Made by a program: the position numbers and the translations under genes. From an uncultured Eubacterium sp. (GTDB lineage Bacteria > Bacillota > Clostridia > Lachnospirales > Lachnospiraceae), in NCBI GenBank assembly GCA_910584245.1, contig CAJTZF010000002.1:1-64000 (forward strand): a DNA stretch of 64,000 nt. The letters run 5' to 3'. Numbering within the stretch: the stretch's first letter is position 1; every line of letters begins with the position of its first letter. The notes beneath the pieces are model-generated. The model was given only the letters and a program-made list of their open reading frames with translations, was not told the DNA's origin and searched no databases. Below are positions 51,843 to 61,541 of this stretch, piece after piece.

Positions 51843-53879
51843 ATGAAAAAACAGGACATCATACTTGGATGCTTTGTCCTAATACCGATTTTGTGCTTGA
51901 TTATCCCAGTTCCGCTCGTTTTACTGGATGTATTGTTTACGTTGAATATTGCGGTGTCCATGCTTACGCTCTTTAGCGCGCTATTTGCGAAAGAGCCGCT
52001 TGACATGTCATCGTTTCCTACGCTGTTGCTTTTGACAACGCTGTTCCGTCTGTCGCTCAACGTAAGTTCTACAAGAAATATTCTTTTAAATGGCGAAGCG
52101 GGTAATGTTGTTAATACGTTTGGTAACTTTGTAGGAGGCGGTAATCTTGTAGTTGGCGCTGTTGTATTCCTGATTTTGATTATCGTCCAGCTCATGGTAA
52201 TTAATAAGGGTTCGGAACGTGTATCGGAGGTTACGGCCCGGTTTACACTCGATGCGATGCCTGGTAAACAGATGGCGATTGACGCCGACTTAAATACGGG
52301 GGCAATTACGGATGAAGAGGCGAAAGAACGAAGAGAAAAGATCCAGTCTGAAGCGGCTTTCTTCGGCTCAATGGACGGTGCAACGAAGTACGTAAAAGGA
52401 GATGCCACAGCGGGTCTTATTATTACGGTTATAAATTTTGTCGGGGGTCTTGCTATCGGTATGCTGATGAACGGTATGGAATCGGGCGCAGCGCTGCAGA
52501 CCTATTCTATTTTGACAATTGGTGACGGACTTACAAGCCAGATTCCGTCCCTGATGATTTCACTGGCGACAGGTGTTCTCGTTACAAAAGGTTCGAAAGA
52601 TGCCGATATTGGCGGTATTTTGCAGAGACAGCTGCTGAGCACGCCAAAAGTACTTATGATTGTCGGGTTTGCCCTGATTGGACTGGGATTGTTTACACCG
52701 ATGAATGTAGTTATTTTTTGCGGTTACGGCGTATTCTTTATTATTGTGTCCCGTATGATGACGAATGAACTTGAGATGGCAGAAACGGATACGGAAGTGA
52801 ATGAGGAAGAAGAATCCGCGGAGGAAATACGGAGGCCGGAAAATGTCACGTCCCTTCTCAAAGTGGATGCTATCGAGCTGGAATTTGGTTATGGTATTAT
52901 TCCCCTCGCCGATGTGAACCAGGGAGGGGATCTTCTCGACCGGGTTGTAATGATACGAAGGCAGATTGCGCTGGAGCTCGGCTGCGTTGTGCCAATGATC
53001 CGTCTCCGGGATAATATACAGCTCAATCCGAATCAGTATGTGATTAAGATTAAAGGTGTTCCGGTCAGTGAGGGCGAAATTTTGTTTGACCATTATATGG
53101 CGATGAATCCGGGATATGTGGAAGAGGAGCTTACGGGTATTCCTACGTTTGAGCCGTCGTTCCACCTGCCCGCAATATGGATTACCGAGGGTCAGAGGGA
53201 GCGGGCAGAGTCGCTTGGTTATACAGTTGTCGACCCGCCTTCGATTATAGCGACACACCTGATGGAGATTATTCGAGGCAACCTGCATGAGCTTCTGACC
53301 AGACAGGAGGTCCAGAACCTGATCGACAACGTCAAAGAGGCAAACGAGGCGCTTGTATCCGAGCTTGTACCGAAACTGCTCAGTATCGGAGAGATTCAGA
53401 AAGTGTTGCAAAATCTATTGATGGAAGGTATTTCAATCCGGGATTCCATTACTATTTTCGAAACACTTGCGGACTATGCTTCGACGACGCATGACACGGA
53501 TATTTTGACCGAATATGCGAGACAGAGCCTGAAGCGGGCAATATCCAATAAGTATTTTACACAAAATGAGGCGACTAGCGTCATTACCCTGGATCCGAAA
53601 GCGGAGCAGGAAATTATGAACGCGGTCAAACAGACAGAGCAGGGGTCCTATCTTGCCCTTGATCCGGATTTTTCGGCCCAGCTTATGACATCTCTGAAGG
53701 AGGAAAGTGGAAAGCTGGAGGAATTGGGCAAGACTCCGATTATTATTACATCTCCGATTGTGAGAATGTATTTCAAGCATCTTACGATGGAGCAATTTCG
53801 GAATTTACATGTTTTATCTTATAATGAGATTGATGCGGATGTTGAGCTTCAGTCAGTTGGGATGGTGACAGTGGAATGA
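51843..53879 (+). CDS. flhA: Flagellar export protein FlhA
   Basis: A 678-residue export-gate ring. Seven or eight membrane helices fill about 1-310, including the FHIPEP-family blocks LLLTTLFRLSLNVSSTRNIL and LDAMPGKQMAIDADLNTGAI. The cytoplasmic nonamer domain follows (about 330-678). It docks late substrates and FliJ. The stop overlaps the flhF start (ATGA). Confidence 0.97.
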   Translation: MKKQDIILGCFVLIPILCLIIPVPLVLLDVLFTLNIAVSMLTLFSALFAKEPLDMSSFPTLLLLTTLFRLSLNVSSTRNILLNGEAGNVVNTFGNFVGGGNLVVGAVVFLILIIVQLMVINKGSERVSEVTARFTLDAMPGKQMAIDADLNTGAITDEEAKERREKIQSEAAFFGSMDGATKYVKGDATAGLIITVINFVGGLAIGMLMNGMESGAALQTYSILTIGDGLTSQIPSLMISLATGVLVTKGSKDADIGGILQRQLLSTPKVLMIVGFALIGLGLFTPMNVVIFCGYGVFFIIVSRMMTNELEMAETDTEVNEEEESAEEIRRPENVTSLLKVDAIELEFGYGIIPLADVNQGGDLLDRVVMIRRQIALELGCVVPMIRLRDNIQLNPNQYVIKIKGVPVSEGEILFDHYMAMNPGYVEEELTGIPTFEPSFHLPAIWITEGQRERAESLGYTVVDPPSIIATHLMEIIRGNLHELLTRQEVQNLIDNVKEANEALVSELVPKLLSIGEIQKVLQNLLMEGISIRDSITIFETLADYASTTHDTDILTEYARQSLKRAISNKYFTQNEATSVITLDPKAEQEIMNAVKQTEQGSYLALDPDFSAQLMTSLKEESGKLEELGKTPIIITSPIVRMYFKHLTMEQFRNLHVLSYNEIDADVELQSVGMVTVE

Positions 53880-55135
53880 TAATCAAGAAATTTTTGGGCA
53901 AGACGGAAACCGAGGCAATCCAGTTGGCAAAAGATGAGCTGGGGAGCGAGGCAATCGTAATGAATTTAAAGAAGGTACAGCCGAAAGGGCTTGCCAAGCT
54001 TTTTGTGAAGGGCAAGGTGGAGGTTACGGCTGCGCTGGACGAAAATCCTGTTTATCATTCCAATGAGAAAAAAGAAAAGCCGGATCCGGAGGACAAAGGC
54101 GTTGCGTTAGAGCTGTCCAAGACGAATCCGATGCCGGATATTGTGGCAGATGAGAACGAAGAAGACAGGCATGTGGCCTCGATTGAGGAGAGGCTGAATA
54201 GTCTGCAAAAGATGATAGAAAAACAGATGTCGGAAAAGACACTTGAAGAAAATAAAAAGATTATGCCGGCAGAGGTAAGGGAAGATAAAAAGACAGAAGA
54301 GACGGTGGGAAAAGAGCAGGAGCCGTATGTACTAAGCAAGACGGACACATGTAAGGAGTTAATACGCAAACAGATGATCCAAAACGAGGTAGAGCAGTCG
54401 ATTGTGGACCGGTTGATGGATGAAATCGATTCGTCTCTCCCGAAGGATGCATCGATTGATCAAATTCTTGGCGCCATTTACCAGAAGATAATTTTGATGA
54501 CGGGCCAGCCGTATTTAATTGATAAATCTTCTGAACAGGAACCCAAATATATTTTTTTCCTTGGTTCTACAGGTGTGGGAAAAACGACGACGATTGCCAA
54601 AATTGCTTCCAGGCTGAAGTTGAACCACAAGAAAAATATTGTACTCGTGACAGCGGATACGTACCGGATTGCAGCGGTGGAGCAGTTGAAAACCTATGCC
54701 AATATCCTGGCGGTACCGCTGCATGTCGTTTATAATGCGGGAGAGCTCGGCGATCTGCTGGAAGAGCTTGCGCAGTATGACCTGTGTCTGATTGATACAG
54801 CCGGATGCTCCCATAAAAATAAGGAGCAGATGAAAGAACTACGGAGCCTGCTTGAGCAAGTGCCCATTTCCAAACGTGAAGTTTACGTCGTCATGAATGC
54901 GGGCACAAAATATAATGACCTGAAGCAGATTGCAGATGTATATTCTGAAATTACAGATTATAGTTTGATTTTTACTAAATTGGATGAGACGTCTTCGGCA
55001 GGTATTATGTTAAATATGAGGATGTATACGGACCGGCCGCTGTCTTATGTGACATGGGGGCAGAACGTTCCCGATGACATTGGGAAAGTAGATGCCCAGA
55101 AGATAGCAAAAAAGCTGTTAGGAGGTAAGTCATAG
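53876..55135 (+). CDS. flhF: Flagellar SRP-like GTPase FlhF
   Basis: A 419-residue SIMIBI GTPase that sets flagellar placement and number. A basic N-terminal B domain and charged linker (about 1-180) precede the NG domain. G1 is GSTGVGKTTTIAKIAS, G3 DTAGCSHKN, G4 TKLDETSSAG. Its partner FlhG starts within its stop codon. Peritrichous versus polar placement cannot be read from the sequence. Confidence 0.95.
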   Translation: MIIKKFLGKTETEAIQLAKDELGSEAIVMNLKKVQPKGLAKLFVKGKVEVTAALDENPVYHSNEKKEKPDPEDKGVALELSKTNPMPDIVADENEEDRHVASIEERLNSLQKMIEKQMSEKTLEENKKIMPAEVREDKKTEETVGKEQEPYVLSKTDTCKELIRKQMIQNEVEQSIVDRLMDEIDSSLPKDASIDQILGAIYQKIILMTGQPYLIDKSSEQEPKYIFFLGSTGVGKTTTIAKIASRLKLNHKKNIVLVTADTYRIAAVEQLKTYANILAVPLHVVYNAGELGDLLEELAQYDLCLIDTAGCSHKNKEQMKELRSLLEQVPISKREVYVVMNAGTKYNDLKQIADVYSEITDYSLIFTKLDETSSAGIMLNMRMYTDRPLSYVTWGQNVPDDIGKVDAQKIAKKLLGGKS

Positions 55136-56022
55136 TGGATCAGGCGGAGCGTTTGAGAGATATTTTAAAAAAGCAGGTCTTACAGCCAAAGAAAAAAAGA
55201 ACGGCCAAAGTCATAACAGTAACGAGTGGCAAAGGCGGTGTGGGGAAGACAAGCTTATCTGTCAATCTCGCTATTCAGCTGAGCCGGCTCGGAAAGCAGG
55301 TTGTGATTTTTGATGCTGATTTTGGCCTGGCAAATATTGAAATTATGCTCGGCCTGCGGCCGAAGTATAATCTTGCTGACCTGATGTACCGCGGAAAAAA
55401 AATAGGTGATATTATTACTTATGGTCCCGAAAATGTCGGCTTTATTTCCGGTGGGTCCGGTATCCGTGAACTGGAGAGTATTTCTAGGGATCAGGTATTT
55501 TCCCTGATCCATAAATTAGACGACCTGGACCGGGCCGCAGATGTCATTATTGTGGATACAGGAGCTGGCATTAGCGATGCCGTATTGGAATTTGTGGCGG
55601 CGAGTGAGGATATTTTGCTTGTGGCCACCCCGGAGCCTACATCGATAACAGATGCGTATGCTCTTATGAAGGTGCTTGACCGAAAGACCGATTATAATGA
55701 GGGCAAGACGGTTGTAAAATTAGTGGCAAACCAGGTCCGGGAGGATTGGGAGGCGACAGAGCTGTTCGAGAAGCTTGCTGTTGTCGTCCGAAAATTTTTG
55801 GATATTGAGGTAGAGTTTTTAGGCGCTGTGCCATATGATAAAAATATGCACCGTGCGGTAGTTCATCAGAGGCCGGTAAGCATTAGTTATCCGGAAGCTG
55901 GCTCTGCCAAAGCGATAAAGCGGATTGCGCGCAAGTTAGATAACCAGTTTATGGACGAAAAAGAACGAGGTGGTATAGCCAAGCTGTTTTCAAGTGTGAT
56001 CCGTATGAGATTTATGAGATAG
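55135..56022 (+). CDS. flhG: Flagellar number regulator FlhG (MinD-like ATPase)
   Basis: A 295-residue MinD/ParA-type ATPase. The N-terminal DQAERLR motif is the known activator segment for FlhF GTPase. The deviant Walker A is SGKGGVGKTSLSVNLA; FDADFGLANIEIMLGL and IIVDTGAGIS follow; a C-terminal amphipathic helix is likely (KLFSSVIRMRFMR). GTG start overlapping the flhF stop by one base. Confidence 0.95.
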   Translation: MDQAERLRDILKKQVLQPKKKRTAKVITVTSGKGGVGKTSLSVNLAIQLSRLGKQVVIFDADFGLANIEIMLGLRPKYNLADLMYRGKKIGDIITYGPENVGFISGGSGIRELESISRDQVFSLIHKLDDLDRAADVIIVDTGAGISDAVLEFVAASEDILLVATPEPTSITDAYALMKVLDRKTDYNEGKTVVKLVANQVREDWEATELFEKLAVVVRKFLDIEVEFLGAVPYDKNMHRAVVHQRPVSISYPEAGSAKAIKRIARKLDNQFMDEKERGGIAKLFSSVIRMRFMR

Positions 56023-56036
56023 AAAGGAGCGAAGTT

Positions 56037-56828
56037 ATGCAAAAACTGGCCATTAATATTGGCGATAAAATAGAAATGACCCACGCGAGGAGCAGCGTGA
56101 GGGGGAAACTGTCAGAAAATACATATGTAAGTAATCTTTTGGATTATGACGGATGGAGAACTGCGAAGATTTCAGCGCCTATATTTGAAGGAAAGGTCAT
56201 TCCTGTTCAAGTGGGAGATGAGTATGACCTTTGCTTTTTTTCGACGTCCGGACTTTACCAGAGCAGGGTGAAGATCCAGGAGCGGTACCGCGATAAGAAG
56301 ATGTTTGTGCTGGGCGTGGAGATGCTGACCCGGCCGACGAAGTACCAGAGGAGACAATTTTTCCGGCTCGACTGTGTGCTTAAAATGCGCTACCGGCTCG
56401 TATCCCAGGAAGAAAAAACACTCCGTGATTTTATCGCGGCGAGTAATTTTGATGATCCCGAGCTTTTGGAGCGGTATATGAAAAAGCTGGAAGAATTTCT
56501 GGGCGACTGGGAGAAGGCGACGCTCACGGACATAAGTGGCGGAGGCGTAAGATTCCAGTGTGACGATAAAATGTCGCCCGACCAGCTGGTAGAGATCTCA
56601 ATTCCGCTCGCGTTTGAGGATGAGACGGTTTCTTTCCACTGTCTGACGAAAGTGGTGGCGGTGGCGGATATCGCGCTGAAGGGTTCCCGCCAGATCGAGT
56701 TGAGATGTGAGTTTTTTGAGATTGATAAGGAAAAGCAGGATACGGTTGTAAAATATGTATTTGAAGAGCAGAGAAGAAGAATGAGAAATAAATTGGGTTC
56801 TCAGCAAGGTGTTGATGCAGATGACTGA
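56037..56828 (+). CDS. PilZ-domain flagellar brake protein (YcgR type)
   Basis: A 263-residue protein with a YcgR-N-like domain (about 1-100) and a C-terminal PilZ domain. The c-di-GMP-binding residues are in place: R106-xxx-R110 in RRQFFRLDC and D165-x-S167-xx-G170 in TDISGGGVRF. A 30-residue insertion (about 128-160) lies between the two binding motifs. In other bacteria such proteins bind the motor or stator and slow it when c-di-GMP is high. Its position between flhG and cheB, overlapping the latter, ties it to motility control. Confidence 0.9.
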   Translation: MQKLAINIGDKIEMTHARSSVRGKLSENTYVSNLLDYDGWRTAKISAPIFEGKVIPVQVGDEYDLCFFSTSGLYQSRVKIQERYRDKKMFVLGVEMLTRPTKYQRRQFFRLDCVLKMRYRLVSQEEKTLRDFIAASNFDDPELLERYMKKLEEFLGDWEKATLTDISGGGVRFQCDDKMSPDQLVEISIPLAFEDETVSFHCLTKVVAVADIALKGSRQIELRCEFFEIDKEKQDTVVKYVFEEQRRRMRNKLGSQQGVDADD

Positions 56829-57927
56829 AAAGCAGGAAAAAATGAAAAAAATTTTAATTGTTGATGACTCTGCAGTTATGAGAAATGTCTTATCTGTTAT
56901 AATAAAAGAGATTTCAGGGGTATGTGTAGCCGATATGGCAGAAGATGGCAGTGTTGCGGTGCAATTTTTAAAAGAGCAGAGGCATTATGACCTTATTTTG
57001 CTTGACATAAATATGCCAAAGCTGAGCGGGGTCGGCGTACTGGAGTTTATGTATAAGAACAATTATAAAATACCGACGTTGATCGTCAGCTCCAATGCCA
57101 GCAAAAATACGGCGGAGACAATGCGTGCCCTGGAGCTCGGAGCTTTTGATTTTGTTAAAAAACCTGGATTTCCCGGCAGCGGGTTCCGGGAGCAATTGTT
57201 GGAAAAGGTTCACTGCGCATTTCGGATCAATTCAGAAGTAAATTATTCCGAAAATAAAAAGATGGACTACGAAGAAAAAGGCGCTGACAGCGGGGGGACA
57301 CCGGTGTCGCAAAAAAGCAGGAGACGGAAATTAGCTGTCTCTGGGTCAGCGGGAAACGATATTATTGTGATCGCCTCTTCTACGGGGGGTCCAAAGGCGC
57401 TTCAGTCTGTGATTCCCAAATTTCCGGTAAATATCGGGTGTCCGATCGTAGTTGTCCAGCATATGCCGGAGGGATTTACCAGATCCCTGGCAGACAGGCT
57501 GAATGAAATGAGCCAGTGCGATGTGAGAGAGGCGGAGGACGGAGCTGTTCTGGAAAATGGTGTAGCCTATGTGGCAAAGGGCGGATACCAGCTGCGCGTA
57601 AAGAGCGCGGGAAGAGGCGGGCACCAGTTGTCGGTAGATAAGGATGCTCCCCGGAATGGTCTTCGGCCATGTGCAGATATTTTTCTTGAATCGTTACTGG
57701 ATTCGGGATATGAAAGAATCGTTTGCGCAGTTTTGACGGGAATGGGAAGTGATGCGACGAGTGGTCTGGTCCAGTTGAGACAGGCGAAGGAAGTTTATGC
57801 AGTGGGGCAGAGCCAGGAATCCTGTGTGGTATATGGTATGCCCCGGGCGGCTTACCGGGCGGGTGTGGTAGATGACGTTGCGGAATTGACAGAGGTGGCG
57901 GGTCTGCTTACGAAGATGGTCATGTGA
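56821..57927 (+). CDS. cheB: Chemotaxis methylesterase/deamidase CheB
   Basis: A 368-residue two-domain protein: receiver domain (D62 as phosphoacceptor in LLDINMPKLSG) and C-terminal methylesterase with SSTGGPKAL, QHMPEGFT and GMGSDATSG carrying the Ser-His-Asp triad. The exact start is uncertain: ATG 56815, 56821 and 56842 are all possible; 56821 is used here and overlaps the PilZ gene by eight bases. No cheR methyltransferase is seen in this window. Confidence 0.93.
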   Translation: MTEKQEKMKKILIVDDSAVMRNVLSVIIKEISGVCVADMAEDGSVAVQFLKEQRHYDLILLDINMPKLSGVGVLEFMYKNNYKIPTLIVSSNASKNTAETMRALELGAFDFVKKPGFPGSGFREQLLEKVHCAFRINSEVNYSENKKMDYEEKGADSGGTPVSQKSRRRKLAVSGSAGNDIIVIASSTGGPKALQSVIPKFPVNIGCPIVVVQHMPEGFTRSLADRLNEMSQCDVREAEDGAVLENGVAYVAKGGYQLRVKSAGRGGHQLSVDKDAPRNGLRPCADIFLESLLDSGYERIVCAVLTGMGSDATSGLVQLRQAKEVYAVGQSQESCVVYGMPRAAYRAGVVDDVAELTEVAGLLTKMVM

Positions 57928-58050
57928 GGCTGGCGTTATAAGAGGAGTCCGTCGCCAGTAGAGTGGATAGACGGAGCGCCAGGTTTACATATGAAAACGG
58001 TGATGTGAAGAGGGTAGTAAAGGTGTGATACAACGGAATGGAGGATAAGC

Positions 58051-60129
58051 ATGGATACCAGTCAATATTTAGAATTATTTATCGATGAAACGAAAGAACA
58101 TTTACAATCTTTAAATGAACACATACTGGATCTGGAAAAGGATCCGGGCAATGATGATACCATTAATGAGATTTTCCGTGCTGCACATACGCTAAAGGGC
58201 ATGGCGGGAACAATGGGGTTTGCCAGAATGCAGAGGCTTACGCATGACCTGGAAAATGTGTTCCAGGAAATCCGGAATGGCAATATGAAGGCAAATGCAA
58301 AGCTGGTCGATATTCTGTTCCGTGGACTGGACGCGTTGGAGTCCTATCTGGAAGTGATTTCCGCAAGCGGCAGCGAGGGAACGGAGGACAATGAAGATAT
58401 TATCAATGACCTGAATGAGGTGATTGAAGAGGAGATCGGGACGGGAACAAAGGAAGAAAAAGACAGTACGACTAGTAAAAGTCCGGAACCGGTTTCTTCA
58501 GAAAGAGAGAATAAATTTGAGCGGATACCGGTATCGGAATATGAGATTAGTTCGATGGATAAAGCCAAGCAGGATGGGCAAAATGTGTTTGGCGTGACGG
58601 TTTATCTCCAGGAGACCTGTATTTTAAAGGCGGCGAGGGCGTTTCTTGTCTTTAAGGCGGTGGAGAGCAAGGGAGAACTTATTAAGTCATTGCCCACGAC
58701 AGAGCAGATTGAAGACGAAGAGTTTGATTATGATTTCAGCTGGATCCTCGGTACAAGTGAGAGCAAGCAGACTATCAAAAATTTGATTATGAGCGTTTCA
58801 GAGATCGCCGATGTGTGTATTGATGATTTCAAATATGAATCAGCGGCGGCGCCAAAAGAGCAGAAAGTAAAAGAGGAAGCGCCGAAAAAGGCAGTGGAAG
58901 AGAGCGCAGAGGCGAAAAAGGCACCTCAGGCTGTCGCGGCGAAGGGAAAAGTTGCGAGCCGGTCTGTGCGGGTGGATATTGATAAACTGGATGTGCTGAT
59001 GAACTTGGTAAGCGAGCTGATCATAGCAAAAAATGCTCTCGTATCGGTTTCTTCCGGAGGAGAGGGCAGTGGAACTGCCGAAGGCCACGGTCAGGCGTTT
59101 CATGAAAATATTGAGTATCTCGAGAGGGTCACGACAAATCTGCATGAATCGGTGATGAAGGTGCGGATGGTTCCGATTGAGAGCGTTGTAAACCGTTTTC
59201 CGCGTATGATCCGCGACTTGAACCGGAAACTTGGGAAAAAGATGGAGCTCTATATGTCCGGTGAGGATACGGAGCTGGACCGTACGGTTATTGATGAACT
59301 GGGAGATCCTTTGATGCATCTGCTCCGAAATTCTGCGGATCACGGCCTTGAGAGCAACGAAGAACGTGTCCGGCTCGGAAAGCCGGAAGTCGGGTCTATA
59401 TTCCTGGATGCTTACCAGGATGGAAATAATGTAACGATTGAAGTGAGGGATGACGGAGCTGGAATTGACACAGAAAGAGTGAAAAAGAAAGCGCTGGAGA
59501 GAGGAACAATTACAGAACAACAGGCTGAGACGATGACCGATAAGGATTTTATCGACTTGTTATTCCGTCCGAGCTTCTCAACGGCAGACCAGATTTCCGA
59601 TATCTCCGGCAGAGGTGTGGGACTGGACGTCGTAAAGACGAAAATAGAATCGCTAGGAGGAAGTATTGAGGCGAGAACAGTCAAGGGAGAGGGAAGTACG
59701 TTTATGATCCAGCTCCCACTTACCCTTGCGATTATACAGGCTCTTATGGTAGAGGTCGGAAATGAAAAGTACGCAATTCCGCTCGGCAATGTCGACACGA
59801 TTGAAGATGTCTTGCTAAATGAGATCAAGCTTGTGCAGTCCAAGGAAGTGATCCATCTCCGAGGCAGCGTCATTCCGATTATACGGATGCATGAGATTCT
59901 TGAGATGGAAGATTATGAGAAAAACAGTGAGATGGAATCAGAGATTATCGTCGTTGTAAAAAGAGGCGACCAGAGAATTGGCCTGGCAGTTGATAAGCTT
60001 TTGGGTCAACAGGAAACGGTTATTAAGTCAATGGGTCATCATATTACAAATGCAAAGCTGTTTAGCGGTGCAACGATTCTCGGTGACGGGGAAGTGGCAT
60101 TGATCCTTGATACGAATACATTAATCTAG
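58051..60129 (+). CDS. cheA: Chemotaxis histidine kinase CheA
   Basis: A 692-residue kinase. P1 phosphotransfer domain with H46 in FRAAHTLKGMAGTMGF; P2 CheY/CheB-binding domain (about 165-265); a Lys/Glu/Ala-rich linker (about 270-300); P3 dimerisation (SVRVDIDKLDVLMNLVSELI); P4 ATP-binding with LLRNSADHGLES, DDGAGID and GRGVGLDVVK; P5 CheW-like domain to the end. GAATGGAGG ribosome site. The 123-base gap ahead has a CTGGCG/CGCCAG stem (57930-57958), with a second CGCCAG at about 57976. Confidence 0.97.
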   Translation: MDTSQYLELFIDETKEHLQSLNEHILDLEKDPGNDDTINEIFRAAHTLKGMAGTMGFARMQRLTHDLENVFQEIRNGNMKANAKLVDILFRGLDALESYLEVISASGSEGTEDNEDIINDLNEVIEEEIGTGTKEEKDSTTSKSPEPVSSERENKFERIPVSEYEISSMDKAKQDGQNVFGVTVYLQETCILKAARAFLVFKAVESKGELIKSLPTTEQIEDEEFDYDFSWILGTSESKQTIKNLIMSVSEIADVCIDDFKYESAAAPKEQKVKEEAPKKAVEESAEAKKAPQAVAAKGKVASRSVRVDIDKLDVLMNLVSELIIAKNALVSVSSGGEGSGTAEGHGQAFHENIEYLERVTTNLHESVMKVRMVPIESVVNRFPRMIRDLNRKLGKKMELYMSGEDTELDRTVIDELGDPLMHLLRNSADHGLESNEERVRLGKPEVGSIFLDAYQDGNNVTIEVRDDGAGIDTERVKKKALERGTITEQQAETMTDKDFIDLLFRPSFSTADQISDISGRGVGLDVVKTKIESLGGSIEARTVKGEGSTFMIQLPLTLAIIQALMVEVGNEKYAIPLGNVDTIEDVLLNEIKLVQSKEVIHLRGSVIPIIRMHEILEMEDYEKNSEMESEIIVVVKRGDQRIGLAVDKLLGQQETVIKSMGHHITNAKLFSGATILGDGEVALILDTNTLI

Positions 60130-60144
60130 AAAAGAGGTAGGCCG

Positions 60145-60609
60145 ATGGATGGAATGATGAATGAAGCAACAGTAGAAGAAATCCAGTATATTGTTATTCG
60201 GATTGGTGATGAGCAATATGGAATTAATATTGGTTATGTAGATAATATTGTCAGAATGCAGAGGATAACACGGGTGCCGAAATCACAGCCGTACTATGTC
60301 GGTGTTATAAATCTCCGGGGTGAGGTTGTTCCCGTGATGAGCCTTCGGAAACGTTTTGGACTTGAGATGCAGGAGTACTCCGGCGCTACGAGGATTATCA
60401 TATTGAAGCTGGAAGACCAGTCGCTGGTTGGCGTTGTTGTAGATGAGGTAAAGGAAGTGGTTCATCTCAATCCCCAGACGATTGAAACCCCCTCCTTTAA
60501 GCTGGATGAGAAAAATGCGGCGTATCTTGCGGGAATCGGTAAGAAAGGTGATACGCTGATTTCGCTGTTAAATATCGAAAATGTGGTCGGTGACACGAAG
60601 ACAGCATGA
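60145..60609 (+). CDS. cheW: Chemotaxis coupling protein CheW
   Basis: A 154-residue scaffold linking CheA to receptors. Two five-strand barrels with the signatures QYIVIRIGDEQYGINIGYVD, YYVGVINLRGEVVPVMSLRK and VGVVVDEVKEVVHL. AAAGAGG ribosome site. Its stop overlaps the start of cheD by four bases. Confidence 0.96.
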   Translation: MDGMMNEATVEEIQYIVIRIGDEQYGINIGYVDNIVRMQRITRVPKSQPYYVGVINLRGEVVPVMSLRKRFGLEMQEYSGATRIIILKLEDQSLVGVVVDEVKEVVHLNPQTIETPSFKLDEKNAAYLAGIGKKGDTLISLLNIENVVGDTKTA

Positions 60610-61091
60610 GTGAGATAGTACATGTGGGAATGGCAGAGTACAAAATTTGCGCTTCCCCACAGAAAATAACAACCCTGGGACTTGGTTCTTGTCTGGGGGT
60701 TGTCTTGTATGACAGTGCGGTAAAAATATGCGGGATGGCACATATTATGATGCCGGATAGCGCAAAGATATCTTATAAGTTTAACCGAATGAAGTTTGCA
60801 GATACTTGTCTACAGGATATGTACCGTGATTTGCTTCGGGGTGGTGCCCGTCCGGCGGGGCTGATTGCTAAGCTTGCCGGCGGAGCGTGTATGTTTTCAC
60901 AAAATCCGCGCCTGGATATTTTAAATATTGGCAAGCAGAATGTGGAGGCCGTTCACAAAGTATTGAAGGAATGGAGGATTCCGATCGTGTCTGAGGATGT
61001 TGGCAATACGTATGGGAGGACAATCGAATTCGATACGGTCACAGGGGAACTTTTGATCCATGCCGCTACAATAGGAGACCGGGTCATTTGA
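60606..61091 (+). CDS. cheD: Chemoreceptor glutamine deamidase CheD
   Basis: A 161-residue deamidase of receptor glutamines. Active-site C29 in GLGSCLGVVLYD and H46 in GMAHIMMP are intact. In Bacillus it is activated by and activates CheC; here the only CheC-type domain is in FliY, so the partnership may differ. ATGA overlap with cheW. Confidence 0.95.
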   Translation: MSEIVHVGMAEYKICASPQKITTLGLGSCLGVVLYDSAVKICGMAHIMMPDSAKISYKFNRMKFADTCLQDMYRDLLRGGARPAGLIAKLAGGACMFSQNPRLDILNIGKQNVEAVHKVLKEWRIPIVSEDVGNTYGRTIEFDTVTGELLIHAATIGDRVI

Positions 61092-61169
61092 TTCATTTCG
61101 AACGTGGGTCTGTACTGCCGCAATAGAAAACCAGGTCATTTATTTTAGAATTAGAATTGAGGGAAGAAA

Positions 61170-61505
61170 ATGAAATATCGATTTATTCCAGCCTTTGTTA
61201 TGCTGTTGGCAGGACTTGTGTGCTGCATTTTGAGCGTTGTTCAGAGATGGCCGGTTATGTATAGTTTGGTTGTACTGGTCATTGTGCTTATAATATTTTA
61301 TATTATCGGACAGATTGTCGCCCAGGTTGTGGGAAAGGTAGTTGCGGAACATGAAGCTATGGTAAAGGCAGAGCAGGAGAGAAGAGAAGCGGAAGAGGAG
61401 AGAAGGCTGGAGGAAGAGGCAAGGAGGCTTGCCGAAGAAGAAGAACGTAAGAAAGAACAGGATAGTGAAAGGGAGGAAAAAATCTCCCAGGAAAGCAGCT
61501 GGTAA
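61170..61505 (+). CDS. Small membrane protein with charged coiled coil
   Basis: A 111-residue protein with two hydrophobic segments (about 5-24 and 30-58) and a Glu/Arg/Lys-rich helical tail (about 65-105, repeats such as EAEEERRLEEEARRLAEEEE). No family recognised. It lies between cheD and sigD, near where Bacillus has swrB (which follows sigD and also has one membrane anchor and a cytoplasmic tail), but sequence similarity is not apparent. GAGGGAAG ribosome site. The repetitive charged tail makes similarity searches unreliable. Confidence 0.6.
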   Translation: MKYRFIPAFVMLLAGLVCCILSVVQRWPVMYSLVVLVIVLIIFYIIGQIVAQVVGKVVAEHEAMVKAEQERREAEEERRLEEEARRLAEEEERKKEQDSEREEKISQESSW

Positions 61506-61541
61506 CCGGCAAGCGACAATGACAATGAGTGAGGTATGTTT

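Noticed and set aside
52560..53411. Reverse-strand 283-codon frame inside flhA
   Set aside because: Shadow frame; composition is unlike a real protein and flhA is intact.
56925..56945. GCCGATAT resembling a sigma-28 -10 element inside cheB
   Set aside because: No TAAA-type -35 at 15-16 bases upstream (nearest is about 22 away), and it is inside coding sequence.
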